Source of the DNA: Fimenecus sp900545625
Lineage (GTDB): Bacteria; Bacillota; Clostridia; Oscillospirales; Acutalibacteraceae
DNA: 64,000 nucleotides
NCBI GenBank assembly: GCA_963931525.1
Contig: OZ007023.1
Coordinates: forward strand, 496,001-560,000
Direction of reading: 5' to 3'
This document shows positions 17,937 to 26,728 of this stretch, piece after piece. Under the pieces are notes generated by a model. That model saw only the letters and a program-made list of their open reading frames with translations. It was not told the origin of the DNA and did no database searches. Positions within the stretch are counted from its first letter, which is position 1, and each line of letters starts with the position of its first letter. The position numbers and the translations under genes were made by a program.

Positions 17937-18890
17937 TCAGTCATCCTGCGAGCGTATCTCGAGGATGCGCTTGGTGTTCGCTTCTTTCGAGCGGCGGTAG
18001 ATCGTTTCTTCCACCATCAACCGCGCGAGCACCTTTTTCGGACTGTAAATATGGTTGAGCGCCACCATCTGGATAAACGAGAGGATAGAAGAGAAGATGG
18101 TGTAAACGCCGACGTTGATCGGCAAAATGAAGGCGAACCAAACCTGCATAACGGGTGTAAAGAACATCATGCAGCCCATGCTGGCGTTATTTGCCATGCC
18201 GGGGTTCGTTTTTTTCTGGCGCAGGAAGGAGTACAGGCTCATCCCCAGCGCCAAAAGCCCGGAGACGATCGGGATCACCCAATAGATGTCGGGGTTCGAA
18301 ATGCTCGGCGTGTGAGAAAGATCCAGACCGAAGAGGGTGTAGCGCTCGATGAATTGGTCGACGCCGGCGATCATATCCGCCGTAAGCCCCTGGATCGAGG
18401 AGAGGTCGAGCTCATGGAAGTGCTCAAGCGCGTACAGCTCCATGCGGTAAGAGGCGCTTGCCGCCGAGCCTTCGAGCATCGGCTGCACAGCGTTTTCCAG
18501 CGCCGTTACGACCGCATCGGGCAGGCGCAGCACCATCGAGAACGGATGATAGTTGACCTGAAAAAGCCCCATCATGATGATAAGCTGGAGCAGCATCGGA
18601 AAGCAGCCCGCCGTCATGCCGGACGTACCCTCGCGCTGGTAGAGCGCCTGTGTCTCCTCCTGGATCTTGCGCTGGTTGCCCTCATACTTTTTCTGGATGC
18701 GCCGCAGCTTAGGCTGTAAGCGCGCCTGTTTCGCCATGCCCTTTTGCTGCTTGATCGAAGCGGGCAGCAGGCAGAGACGGATGATGATGGTCATGCACAA
18801 AAGCGAAAGCAGGTAGTTGCCCGTCAGCGCATAGAAAATGGAAATGACAAAGCCGAACGGGATACCCAGCCATTCGTAAAGTCGTTGCAT
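17937..18890 (-). CDS. yidC: membrane protein insertase YidC/Oxa1
   Basis: Inserts proteins into the cytoplasmic membrane, alone or with Sec. 317 residues, the short Gram-positive type. A transmembrane helix at about 10-35 precedes a hydrophilic hairpin (KQQKGMAKQARLQPKLRRIQ), and three or four helices follow (about 95-115, 215-235, 255-290). There is no lipobox Cys. An unusual insertion of roughly 90 residues rich in Leu, Ser and Asp lies between helices (about 125-215). The ATG at 18890 follows GGAGGTTTTCT. Part of the rpmH-rnpA-yidD-yidC-jag cluster, here interrupted by a repeat block before yidD. Confidence 0.95.
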   Translation of the reverse strand: MQRLYEWLGIPFGFVISIFYALTGNYLLSLLCMTIIIRLCLLPASIKQQKGMAKQARLQPKLRRIQKKYEGNQRKIQEETQALYQREGTSGMTAGCFPMLLQLIIMMGLFQVNYHPFSMVLRLPDAVVTALENAVQPMLEGSAASASYRMELYALEHFHELDLSSIQGLTADMIAGVDQFIERYTLFGLDLSHTPSISNPDIYWVIPIVSGLLALGMSLYSFLRQKKTNPGMANNASMGCMMFFTPVMQVWFAFILPINVGVYTIFSSILSFIQMVALNHIYSPKKVLARLMVEETIYRRSKEANTKRILEIRSQDD

Positions 18891-18904
18891 AGAAAACCTC
18901 CATG

Positions 18905-19500
18905 CTGTTAGATGTTAGATGCCGGATTCTGGATGTTAGATGTGGGGTGGGGAAGGTTGTGCGAACCGGAATTCAGAATACAGATGTTAGATGTCAGAAG
19001 TCAGATATCAGAAGTTAGAAATTAGACATTAGATGCGGTGCAGGCGGATTTCACACAAAGCAGCGATTGCGCTGAAACTTGATGCCCTATCTTGTAGGGG
19101 CGGGGCTTAAGCGCCCGCCCGCAAGAAAGTCGGATTTTGGAATCGGTTACGGCGAAAAACAGAATTACGGTTTCATAACAGACACAAGCTGTTTTCATTC
19201 CGCACCCTGCTCGGGCGGGCGCTTAAGCCCCGCCCCTACAAGTTTAAGCAGACTTTTTATGCTTTTCGAAGTCGAAAAGTTGTACGAACGCTCGGTTTTC
19301 ATGAAATCTTCCTGCGCCGCTTCTGACTTCTAATCTCTGTATTCTGATCTCTGTCCGCGGGCGGGCACTTAAGACCCGCCCCTACAGGGTTAATCAAATT
19401 TTTAAATCTCTTCGCAGCCGAAAGGTCATACCGACGAACGGGAGTGATAAAACGTCCTGTTCTGATTCTGCCCTCTGTCTTCTGATTTCTGACTTCTGCG
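18905..19500. repeat. mosaic repeat block between yidC and yidD
   Basis: 7-bp arrays at 18904-18940 and 18968-19032 lead into a MITE-like element (19094-19239). Then come a 128-bp block (19239-19366) that recurs twice elsewhere without a mismatch and another arm, GCGGGCACTTAAGACCCGCC, near 19363. A final array at 19468-19500 touches the yidD stop. No gene is evident. Confidence 0.85.
19094..19239. mobile_element. MITE-like hairpin-arm element, copy A1
   Basis: A 146-bp unit. Each end is an arm GTAGGGGCGGG-loop-CCCGCCC, and the two arms are inverted repeats of each other over about 27 bp, with loop GCTTAAGC on both sides. The 92-bp interior is identical to that of copy A4 in inverse orientation. 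No coding capacity and no clear target duplication. Non-autonomous mobility is inferred from dispersal and identity. Confidence 0.6.
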
Positions 19501-19502
19501 CC

Positions 19503-19748
19503 TCAGCGCAGCTTCGGCGGTCTTTGCGGCTTTTCGGGGACGGGGTCGTACCCGCCCGGGAACAGCGGGTTGCAGCGCAGCAGCCGCCACAGCCCCATAA
19601 GCCCCCCGCGCACAAGCCCGAAACGCTCGATCGCTGTCAACATATACGCCGAACAGGTCGGGGTATACCGGCAGCGCGGCGGGAAATGCGGCGAGATCTT
19701 TTTTTGGTAGAAGCGGATGGCGCGCACAGCGGCGTCTTTTACGCGCAT
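19503..19748 (-). CDS. yidD: membrane protein insertion efficiency factor YidD
   Basis: Small membrane-associated protein that helps YidC-dependent insertion. 81 residues with the family core: RFYQKKISP, PPRCRYTPTCSAYMLTAIER and NPLFPGGYDPVP. The three family cysteines (CRYTPTCS, LLRCNP) are present. The ATG at 19748 lies inside the end of rnpA, a 10-base overlap, the usual arrangement. Its stop is touched by a 7-bp repeat array. Confidence 0.96.
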   Translation of the reverse strand: MRVKDAAVRAIRFYQKKISPHFPPRCRYTPTCSAYMLTAIERFGLVRGGLMGLWRLLRCNPLFPGGYDPVPEKPQRPPKLR

Positions 19749-20077
19749 AGCACCCCCGCCTTTTTAAGAAGCCCGCGCATGGCAGCCTGCACCTGCGTGC
19801 TTTTGAGATGCTTTGTGCGGCTGCGCGCCACGAACACAAAATCATAGCTGCCGGAAAGCTCGTCCTCCAGCGCGCGGTACGCGGCACGGATGACACGCTT
19901 GCAGCGGTTGCGTTCCACGGCGTTGCCCAATTTTGTGCTGACGGTTATGCCGATACGACAAATTCCCGCACGGTTTTTACAGAAATAAACAACCAGTGCA
20001 GGATCTGCGTAGGATTTTCCGCGATGGTAAAGCCTGCGGAAATCCGTGTTTTTTTTCAGCGTAACCGTGGTATTCAC
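19739..20077 (-). CDS. rnpA: ribonuclease P protein component
   Basis: Protein subunit of RNase P, which matures the 5' ends of tRNAs. 112 residues. The RNR motif reads LGNAVERNRCKRVIRAAYR, and the N-terminal LKKNTDFRRLYHRGKSY is typical. The start is a GTG at 20077 preceded by AAGGACGCAAAACG. It lies 12 bases after rpmH and overlaps yidD. Confidence 0.96.
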   Translation of the reverse strand: MNTTVTLKKNTDFRRLYHRGKSYADPALVVYFCKNRAGICRIGITVSTKLGNAVERNRCKRVIRAAYRALEDELSGSYDFVFVARSRTKHLKSTQVQAAMRGLLKKAGVLCA

Positions 20078-20089
20078 CGTTTTGCGTCC

Positions 20090-20224
20090 TTAGTAGGTCA
20101 GCTGTTTTCTGCCCTTAGCTCTTCTGCGGGCAAGAACTTTTCTGCCGCCTCTGGTCGCCATTCTCTTGCGGAAGCCGTGTTCCATTTTACGATGCCGCTT
20201 TTTGGGCTGATACGTTCTTTTCAT
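20090..20224 (-). CDS. rpmH: 50S ribosomal protein L34
   Basis: 44-residue ribosomal protein. MKRTYQPKKRHRKMEHGFRK is the family start, followed by the expected basic tail ending GRKQLTY. I chose the ATG at 20224 because it gives this start and follows GGAGGATCGAACG; the open frame continues 43 codons upstream without homology. It is the first gene of the leftward origin-flanking cluster. Confidence 0.98.
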   Translation of the reverse strand: MKRTYQPKKRHRKMEHGFRKRMATRGGRKVLARRRAKGRKQLTY

Positions 20225-20483
20225 CGTTCGATCCTCCATTTCACGAAACCGGACCCATTCGCCGCGCGCCGTGTTTCGGCGCAACCGAGCATAACGGAAG
20301 CAGAACCGCGCACATGTGCGCTCCGCAAAGTAGAGCGGCGCAGTCCGGCTCAAAATAAATCTGCGAGTAGTAATTATATACTACAATTTGTTGATTTGTC
20401 AACGCCTTTGTCCGTTTTCGGCGGAAAAATTCCGGCCTGTGCCATACCTTGTGGCGTGCGGTTTTTTGAAAACAAGATATAGT

Positions 20484-21320
20484 TTTCAGATGCCGGATAC
20501 TGAATATTAGATGTGCAAGCCGGAGCGCCGAATACAGACGTTAGACGGCAGAAGCGGTACAGGCAGGTTTTTCACAAAGCTGCGGCTATGCTGAAAATTG
20601 GTTGTTTCCTATTGTAGGGGCGGGGCTCCAATCAGATGTTAGATGTTAGAAATTAGACATTAGATGCGGTACAGCTAGGGTTACGTATTGCTGCGGCTAC
20701 GTAGGAAAAATAGCCTTTGCAGTTGTAGGGGCGGGGCTTAAGCGCCCGCCCGAGCAGGGTGCGGAAAGAAAACTGCTTTCGTCTGTGATAAAAACCGTAA
20801 TTCTGTTTTTCGCCGCAACCGAATGCAAAACCCGACTTCCTTGCGGGCGGGCGCTTAAGCCCCGCCCCTACAAGTTTAAGCAGACTTTTTATGCTTTTCG
20901 AAGTCGAAAAGTTGTACGAACGCTCGGTTTTCATGAAATCTTCCTGCGCCGCTTCTGACTTCTAATCTCTGTATTCTGATCTCTGTCCGCGGGCGGGCGC
21001 AGAGACCCGCCCCTACGACTACAGATTTTTCGTTTTCAGCGCAGCCGCGGTAATGCGTGAAACCCGCCTGCACCACATCTGAAGTCTAATTTCTAACATC
21101 TAACATCTGATTGGAGACCCGCCCCTACGGGGTTCAGCAAAATTTGAATTGTTTTCGCAGCCGAAAAGCGGGGGTAATTCCCCTGGCAGGGGAAATGTCG
21201 CGTAGCGACAAAAGGGTTCGGGATTCAGAGAATCTGCCCTCGCCGTGTATGCGGCTTCTGTATCGGCGCGAGCAAGCCCGCGCCCTACCGTTTTTATCTT
21301 CTGCTTTTATGCTGCGGTAC
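20484..21320. repeat. mosaic repeat block in the rpmH-dnaA interval
   Basis: Holds 7-bp arrays (20485-20545, 20632-20665, 20955-20985, 21077-21112), MITE-like copy A2, and the second 128-bp repeat (20871-20998). It also holds arms with loops GCAGAGA and GGAGACC near 21000 and 21115, and an ATTCCCCTGGCAGGGGAA/TGTCGCGTAGCGACA hairpin near 21180. It fills most of the gap where an origin would be expected. Confidence 0.85.
20725..20871. mobile_element. MITE-like hairpin-arm element, copy A2
   Basis: 147 bp, with GTAGGGGCGGG-loop arms at both ends, both loops GCTTAAGC. The interior is related to A1 but inverted and diverged (GCAGGGTGCGGAAAGAAAAC against GCAGGGTGCGGAATGAAAAC in A4 orientation). 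Confidence 0.6.
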
Positions 21321-21376
21321 AGAAATCGTCTTTACGGCATGACATATTCACGTTTTCGAAATTCCACGCCTTTCTG

Positions 21377-21424
21377 TTTTTTATACTATACTATATTATA
21401 TAATATAAAAACCTTTATTTAAAA
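21377..21424. other. AT-rich candidate DNA-unwinding region before dnaA
   Basis: A very A/T-rich stretch (TATACTATACTATATTATAT and onward) in an otherwise GC-rich region, directly after the repeat block and about 200 bases before dnaA. It could be the unwinding element of oriC. I could not find a cluster of DnaA boxes next to it, only a near match TGTGAAAAT at about 21469, so confidence is limited. Confidence 0.45.
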
Positions 21425-21427
21425 CAG

Positions 21428-21456
21428 TTGCAATCTTTTTGAAAACATGATACTAT
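21428..21456 (+). promoter_or_regulatory. candidate dnaA promoter
   Basis: TTGCAA, 17-base spacer, TACTAT: a fair sigma-A-type promoter about 160 bases upstream of the dnaA start. Confidence 0.5.
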
Positions 21457-21617
21457 ATAAAGTGTAAATGTGAAAATTTCGCCTTAAAAGCCCGATTTTG
21501 CTGATTTTACCCTTTTCCGCACAGGGGACACGGGAACGGTATAAAACGGCAGAAACTGCTTTGTACGGCGCATTTTGAAAGATATGTAAAATCTATCTTG
21601 TTGAAGGGGAAGAATGT

Positions 21618-22955
21618 ATGGATTCTCTTTCCGAATTGTGGGATGCCGTGTGCACCTATGTGCGCACCACGGGCGGGATCACGGATTCCGTCTTTACCTT
21701 ATGGATCGAACCGCTGTTTATCGACAGCTTTGACGGGGAGACCGTCATTCTCGGCATTGAAAGCGAATTCAAGTTCGGGATCGTCGAAAAAAAATTCAAT
21801 CCGCTTTTGGAGGATGCGTTTTTCTCTGTATTGGGCTTTCCCGTTACGGTGGAGATCCGCCTGATCCAAAAAGAAGCGCCGGAAGAAGCGCCGCGCGCGG
21901 CAGCGGTAGCGGCAGAGGCGGGCGATGACCTGGTTATCAACAACCCGCACAACAGCTTTGAAAATTTCGTCGTCGGCAAGTCCAACAACTACGCTTACGC
22001 TGCGGCAAAAAAGGTCGCCGAAAATCCCGGCACCGCTTACAACCCGCTGTTTATCTACGGCAAAAGCGGTCTTGGGAAAACGCACCTTTTAAAAGCGATC
22101 GAAAATTACATGCGCAGCAAAAACCCCGATGCTTCCATCATTTATGTCACCAGCGAGCATTTTACGAACGACATCATCGAGCATATCCGCAATTCCAATA
22201 CCGTCGCCCTGCGGGAAAAATACCGCCGTGCGGACGCGCTTTTGGTGGACGACATCCAATTCATTGCCGGCAAAAATTCGATTGAAGAGGAATTTTTCCA
22301 CACGTTCAACTCCTTAACGGAGGACGGCAAGCAGATCGTGCTTTCGTCCGATAACCCGCCCAACGAGATCCCGAAGCTCACCGAGCGGCTCAAGAACCGC
22401 TTTGAGTGGGGCCTCATGGCGGACATCCAGCCCCCGGATTTTGAAATGCGCGTCGCGATCATCAAAAATAAGGCCGAAGCGCTCCGCTTTGTTATCCCGG
22501 ACAACGTCTTGGAATTCATTGCCGAGCAGGTCAGCCACAACGTGCGCCAGCTGGAAGGCGCCGTCAAAAAGCTGCAGGCGATCTGCGCGCTGCTGGGTAC
22601 CGCCCCGACCATTGAGATCACAAAAGACGCCATCAAGGAATTGATGAATACCACGCAGCCCGTCTCCGTCGTGCGCGAGCGCATCCTCGAAAACGTCGCC
22701 GCCGCCACGGGCGTGAGCGTGGAAAACATCGTCTCGGACAAGCGCGACAAAAATATCAAGGACGCGCGGCAGATCGCAATGTATATCATCCGCGAGATGA
22801 CCGGCATGTCTTTAGAAGAGATCGGCAAGTGCTTTAACGGGAAGACCCATTCCACGGTCAAGCACTCCATCAGCAATGTTGCCGAGCGTATGGACCGCGA
22901 AAAAGACTTTAAGGCGCTCATTGAAAACCTCATCAAAAACGTGCAGGAGTTTTGA
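21618..22955 (+). CDS. dnaA: chromosomal replication initiator DnaA
   Basis: AAA+ ATPase that binds DnaA boxes and opens oriC. 445 residues. Domain I is at 1-85, followed by a short linker, then Walker A GKSGLGKTHLL at about 147-157 and Walker B LLVDDIQF at about 208-215. The C-terminal box-binding domain carries the signature with KTHSTVKHSI. The ATG at 21618 follows GAAGGGGAAGAATGT; an overlapping out-of-frame ATG lies at 21614. First gene of the rightward origin cluster. Confidence 0.99.
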   Translation: MDSLSELWDAVCTYVRTTGGITDSVFTLWIEPLFIDSFDGETVILGIESEFKFGIVEKKFNPLLEDAFFSVLGFPVTVEIRLIQKEAPEEAPRAAAVAAEAGDDLVINNPHNSFENFVVGKSNNYAYAAAKKVAENPGTAYNPLFIYGKSGLGKTHLLKAIENYMRSKNPDASIIYVTSEHFTNDIIEHIRNSNTVALREKYRRADALLVDDIQFIAGKNSIEEEFFHTFNSLTEDGKQIVLSSDNPPNEIPKLTERLKNRFEWGLMADIQPPDFEMRVAIIKNKAEALRFVIPDNVLEFIAEQVSHNVRQLEGAVKKLQAICALLGTAPTIEITKDAIKELMNTTQPVSVVRERILENVAAATGVSVENIVSDKRDKNIKDARQIAMYIIREMTGMSLEEIGKCFNGKTHSTVKHSISNVAERMDREKDFKALIENLIKNVQEF

Positions 22956-23175
22956 ACAGGTTTTTGTTTTGAACATTCGGTTTTGAACAGCGTATTTACA
23001 GTCAGTTTTTAACTGTTTAAAAGCAAACCCTTTTGCACACGTTTTCTTCCCCTCAAAAACCCATGCTTTTCGCCCGGGGCGGGCGTCTCTGCGGTTTTCT
23101 ACAATTTGCGCACCCCCTAATACGAATACTATATATATTTATGTACTTTATGTTTTTTAAGAAAGGAACCGGCGT
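22956..23175. other. dnaA-dnaN intergenic region, possible part of oriC
   Basis: 220 bases without repeats. It contains TTTTGCACA at 23031-23039, a match to the relaxed DnaA box TTWTNCACA, and an AT-rich run at 23125-23160 (TACTATATATATTTATGTAC). A weak promoter (TTTGCG, 16 bases, TACTAT at 23127) may serve dnaN. Repeated GAACA/TTTTGAAC words lie at 22952-22990. One box is too few to call oriC firmly. Confidence 0.4.
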
Positions 23176-24279
23176 ATGAAGCTCATTTGCGAAACCCAAA
23201 AACTCTCGGAAATCTGTTCAAATGTGCAAAGAGCGGTTTCCACGAAATCCTCTATCCCCGCGATCGAAGGCATCCTTTTAGAAGCCGGGGAAAACGTGCT
23301 GACTTTAACGGGCTATGATCTGGAGGTCGGCATGATCACTTCCATGGAAGCGCGCGTCGAGGAAGCGGGCAGCATCATCTTAAACGCAAAGATCCTTTGC
23401 GATATTTTAAGAAGCCTGCCGAGCGATACGGTATCCATCGAGGCGGACGAACGGCTTACGTGCCGCATCAAAAGCGGCGATGCGGAATTCACGCTCATCG
23501 GCATCGCAGCCGCCGACTATCCGGAGCTGCCCTCTGTGGAAAGCGGCTTCCCCATCGTGCTCGACAGCGAAACGCTGCGCGATATGATCCGCAAGACGAT
23601 TTTTGCCACGGCGGAAAACGATGTCAAGGTCGTGCATACGGGCGTTCGCTTTGAGATCGGCGCGAATCAGATCCGCCTGGTCGCCGTAGACGGCTTCCGC
23701 CTTGCCATGCGCAACGAAGAGATCGATTATGACGGGGAAGAAAAGATTTTCGTCGCACCGAAAAAGGCGCTCAATGAAGTCGTGAAACTCACAGGCGGCG
23801 AAGAGACCATCGCTTTAAACGTCGGCAAGCGGTTCATCGTGTTTGAGATCGGCAGCTACCGCATTGTTTCACGCCTTTTGGAAGGGGAATTTTTGAATTA
23901 CCGCGCGGCGATCTCCGGCAAGGTCACGGGGACGGTGCGCGTCAACACAAGGCTTCTTATCCAGAGCATCGAGCGCACGTCGCTGATCATCACCGACCGC
24001 ACAAAAAGCCCGATCCGCTGCGTGTTCGATGAAGATATGATCCGCATTTCGAGCACCACGGCGCTCGGTACCGCGCACGACCGCGTGCCCTGCAAAAGCG
24101 AGGGCGAGCACATGGAGATCGGCTTTAATAACCGCTATCTTTTAGATGCGCTGCGCGTATGCGATGCGGACGAAGTGCTCGTGAAGATCGGAAGCCCCAT
24201 CCTGCCGATCCTTATCGTGCCAACGGAAGGCGATGACTTTTTGTTCTTAGTGCTGCCTGTGCGGCTGAAAACCGAATGA
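23176..24279 (+). CDS. dnaN: DNA polymerase III beta sliding clamp
   Basis: Ring-shaped processivity clamp of the replicative polymerase. 367 residues in the expected three-fold repeat architecture. It begins MKLICETQKLSEICSNVQRA and ends in FLVLPVRLKTE, a family-typical terminus. The ATG at 23176 follows AAGAAAGGAACCGGCGT. It overlaps the S4 gene downstream by 4 bases (ATGA). Confidence 0.98.
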   Translation: MKLICETQKLSEICSNVQRAVSTKSSIPAIEGILLEAGENVLTLTGYDLEVGMITSMEARVEEAGSIILNAKILCDILRSLPSDTVSIEADERLTCRIKSGDAEFTLIGIAAADYPELPSVESGFPIVLDSETLRDMIRKTIFATAENDVKVVHTGVRFEIGANQIRLVAVDGFRLAMRNEEIDYDGEEKIFVAPKKALNEVVKLTGGEETIALNVGKRFIVFEIGSYRIVSRLLEGEFLNYRAAISGKVTGTVRVNTRLLIQSIERTSLIITDRTKSPIRCVFDEDMIRISSTTALGTAHDRVPCKSEGEHMEIGFNNRYLLDALRVCDADEVLVKIGSPILPILIVPTEGDDFLFLVLPVRLKTE

Positions 24280-24542
24280 CGCCGCGCAAAATCACGGCGC
24301 ATATCGCCAAAAAAGAAACGCGCACTCTCCCGATCACAACGGAATTTATCCGCCTGGATGCGGCGCTGAAATTGGCAAACGCCGTTTCTACGGGCGGGCA
24401 GGCAAAGCTCATCATCACCGAAGGCGATGTGCGCGTCAACGGCAAGGTGTGTTTGTCCCGCGGGAAAAAGCTGCATGAAGGCGACCGATTTTTATTTAAC
24501 GGGATAGAATATGAAGTGCGCAAAGCAGAGGACAGAAAGTAG
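24276..24542 (+). CDS. yaaA: S4-domain RNA-binding protein YaaA
   Basis: Small S4-like RNA-binding protein that sits between dnaN and recF in many Firmicutes; relatives have been linked to ribosome biogenesis. 88 residues, with the S4 signature FIRLDAALKLANAVSTGGQA at about 25-44 and ITEGDVRVNGKVCLSRGKKL. It starts in the ATGA overlap with dnaN. The last codons (EDRK and stop) are already within a 7-bp repeat array (GCAGAGGACAGAAAGTAGAA). Confidence 0.9.
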   Translation: MTPRKITAHIAKKETRTLPITTEFIRLDAALKLANAVSTGGQAKLIITEGDVRVNGKVCLSRGKKLHEGDRFLFNGIEYEVRKAEDRK

Positions 24543-24544
24543 AA

Positions 24545-25098
24545 TGCAGAGGTCAGAAGCGGCGGGGAAAGATTTATCGAAACTGTGCGTTTGTACAACC
24601 TTTCGGCGGTGGAAATAATAAAAAGTCTGCTGAAATCCGTAGGGGCGGGTCTCTGCGCCCGCCCGAGCAGAGTACGAGAATAAAACAACTTGCGTCTGTT
24701 ATGAAAGCTGTAATTCTGATATTCTACGTGACCGATTACAAAATCCAGCTTCCTTGCGGGCGGGCGCAGAGACCCGCCCCTACAACTACAGGCTTTATTT
24801 CTTCTGCATAGCCGCGGCAATGCGTAAGACCGCCTGTACCGCATCTGATTTCTGACTTCTAACGTCTGACATCTGAGCAGAGCCCCGCCCCTACCACTAC
24901 AGATTTTATTTTTTCTGCACAACCGCGGCTGTGCGAAAAACTTCCCCGCCCCACATCTAATATCTAACATCTAACGTCTAAAATCTAAAACGGCCAGCCG
25001 CGAGGGCTGTCCCTACGGATTGCGTGTTTTTCGACTTCACACAAAACTTCCCTACCTCGCGTCCGGCATCTAAAATCTAAAATCCAGCGTCTAAAACG
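24545..25098. repeat. mosaic repeat block between yaaA and recF
   Basis: A 7-bp array at 24530-24560 is followed by MITE-like copy A3, then arrays at 24838-24885 and 24950-24992. A GGCCAGCC-GCGA-GGGCTGTCC hairpin with CCCTACGG lies near 24993, and a last array at 25066-25100 touches the recF ribosome-binding region. The block separates genes that are usually contiguous. Confidence 0.85.
24639..24783. mobile_element. MITE-like hairpin-arm element, copy A3
   Basis: 145 bp, arms GTAGGGGCGGG-loop-CCCGCCC with loop TCTCTGC on the left and its complement GCAGAGA on the right. The interior is diverged from A1 and A4. Confidence 0.6.
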
Positions 25099-25109
25099 GC
25101 GGTGAAATC

Positions 25110-26201
25110 ATGCTTGTCAAACGGCTTGCTTTGGAAAATTTCAGAAATATCGAAGCCATGGAGCTGTTCCCCGCCGAGGGCGTCAATGTGATTTTCGGCG
25201 AGAACGCGCAGGGCAAGACGAATCTGCTGGAGTGCATCTGGCTGTTTACCGGCTGCAAGAGCTTTCGCAGCCGCCGCGACCGCGAAATGGTCGGATTCGA
25301 CGCGCCTTTTGCGAAAAACACCATGGATTTTTTTGCGAAGGGCCGCGAGCAGGAGGTGCTTTTGTATATCGACCAAAAGCGCACCGCCATGAAAAACGGC
25401 GTGACGCTGCAGTCCCCGGCGGAGCTCATCGGCGAATTTTCGGCGGTGATCTTTGCGCCCGCACACCTGTCGCTCGTGCAGGAAGGGCCGCTCATGCGCC
25501 GCCGGTTTTTAGATACGGCGCTTTGTCAGCTAAAGCCCCATTACGCGAAGGGCCTTGCAAAATACAACCGCACGCTTTCCCAGCGCAACGCGCTGCTTAA
25601 AGATATCCAATTTCACCCGGAGCTTTTGGACACGCTCGAGGTCTGGGACGAAAAGCTCTCCGCCTACGGCGCGGCGGTCGTCTCCGAGCGCGTCGCGTAT
25701 ACGAACCTGCTTTCTGAGCACGCGGCGGAGATCTACGACGGCCTTTCCGGCGGGCGCGAGACCTTGCGCGTCACGTATACGAGCAACGTCGACACATCGG
25801 ACGGCGACGCGTACAGAATCCGTGAACGGCTGTTCACGGCGCTCGGCGAAGCCCGGCATACGGATATTTTGAACGGCATCACTTCCATAGGCCCGCACCG
25901 CGACGATCTTCGCATCCAGATCGATTCCCTTTCGGCACGGTCGTTCGGCTCCCAAGGGCAGCAGCGTTCGGCGGCGCTTTCGTTAAAGCTCGCTGAAGCG
26001 CATATTTTAAAGATGGTCACGGGGGAAGAACCGATCATCCTTTTAGACGACGTGATGAGCGAGCTCGACGAAGGGCGGCAGGATTACATCCTCAACCACA
26101 TCCGCGGGCGGCAGGTATTCATCACCTGCTGCGACCCGACCGCCGTACTGCGGCTGTGCGAAGGGCGGACGTTCCATGTCGAAGGGGGAAAGCTCTTATG
26201 A
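25110..26201 (+). CDS. recF: DNA replication and repair protein RecF
   Basis: SMC-like ATPase that helps load RecA at single-strand gaps. 363 residues. It starts MLVKRLALENFRNIE, with Walker A GENAQGKTNLLE at about 31-42, signature FGSQGQQRSAALSLKLAE at about 275-292 and Walker B PIILLDDVMSELDE. The ATG at 25110 has only a weak GGCGGTG site. A 7-bp repeat array ends about 15 bases upstream. Its stop overlaps the next start. Confidence 0.98.
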   Translation: MLVKRLALENFRNIEAMELFPAEGVNVIFGENAQGKTNLLECIWLFTGCKSFRSRRDREMVGFDAPFAKNTMDFFAKGREQEVLLYIDQKRTAMKNGVTLQSPAELIGEFSAVIFAPAHLSLVQEGPLMRRRFLDTALCQLKPHYAKGLAKYNRTLSQRNALLKDIQFHPELLDTLEVWDEKLSAYGAAVVSERVAYTNLLSEHAAEIYDGLSGGRETLRVTYTSNVDTSDGDAYRIRERLFTALGEARHTDILNGITSIGPHRDDLRIQIDSLSARSFGSQGQQRSAALSLKLAEAHILKMVTGEEPIILLDDVMSELDEGRQDYILNHIRGRQVFITCCDPTAVLRLCEGRTFHVEGGKLL

Positions 26202-26455
26202 TGCTTGACCTCGGCGGCGCCCTTGTTCGCGCCCGCGATATTTTAGGTGTATTCGACCTTGACAATACCACCGTTATGCGCGATTCACGCGAATACCTGT
26301 CGGCTGCGGAAAAGGGCGGCGACGCCGTGACCGTGTCTTATGAGCTGCCGCGTACCTTCGTCGTGGCGGTAGAAAACGGCAAACGGCGCGTATATATTTC
26401 GCCCGTGCTCTCCGGTACGCTGCTCAAGCGGTTGAAAACGGAAGCCGGAGATTAG
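26198..26455 (+). CDS. remB: RemB-like DUF370 protein
   Basis: DUF370-family protein; in Bacillus the recF-gyrB interval holds yaaB/remB, linked to regulation of extracellular-matrix genes. 85 residues. MLDLGGALVRARDILGVFDL and the following NTTV segment match the family's beta-rich core. I chose the ATG at 26198, which overlaps the recF stop (ATGA) and follows GAAGGGGGAAAGCTCTT. A second ATG follows at once. The stop lies in a short repeat-like array (GATTAGAAAGCGG). Confidence 0.87.
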   Translation: MMLDLGGALVRARDILGVFDLDNTTVMRDSREYLSAAEKGGDAVTVSYELPRTFVVAVENGKRRVYISPVLSGTLLKRLKTEAGD

Positions 26456-26475
26456 AAAGCGGAAGCGGTAGAGCA

Positions 26476-26715
26476 GAATCTGTAGGGCGGGTGATTCCCC
26501 TAACAGGGGAAATGTCCGCGTAGCGGACAAAAGGGTTCGGAATTCGGAGAATCTGCTCCCGCCGAGGGCAGAAAAAATTTTCTGCTGTTCCGAAAAGATA
26601 CGGTTTGAAATTCTTAGTAAATAAAGGTAAAAAATTTATTCTTTTTACTTTACGGCGGGAGCAAGCCCCCGCCGTACATTTAGAATCTAACTTCTAAAAT
26701 CCAGCATCTGAAAAA
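26476..26715. repeat. mosaic repeat block between remB and gyrB
   Basis: Arm GTAGGGCGGG with ATTCCCCTAACAGGGGAA and TGTCCGCGTAGCGGACA hairpins at 26482-26530, then GGAGAATCTGCTCCCGCC. After an AT-rich interior comes the inverted arm GGCGGGAGCAAGCCCCCGCC near 26654, then a 7-bp array (TCTAACTTCTAAAATCCAGC) reaching the gyrB Shine-Dalgarno. Confidence 0.8.
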
Positions 26716-26728
26716 GGAGTAGAAATAC

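Noticed and set aside
19426..19896. Longer frame overlapping yidD and rnpA
   Set aside because: Shadow frame; both real genes have clear family motifs in other frames.
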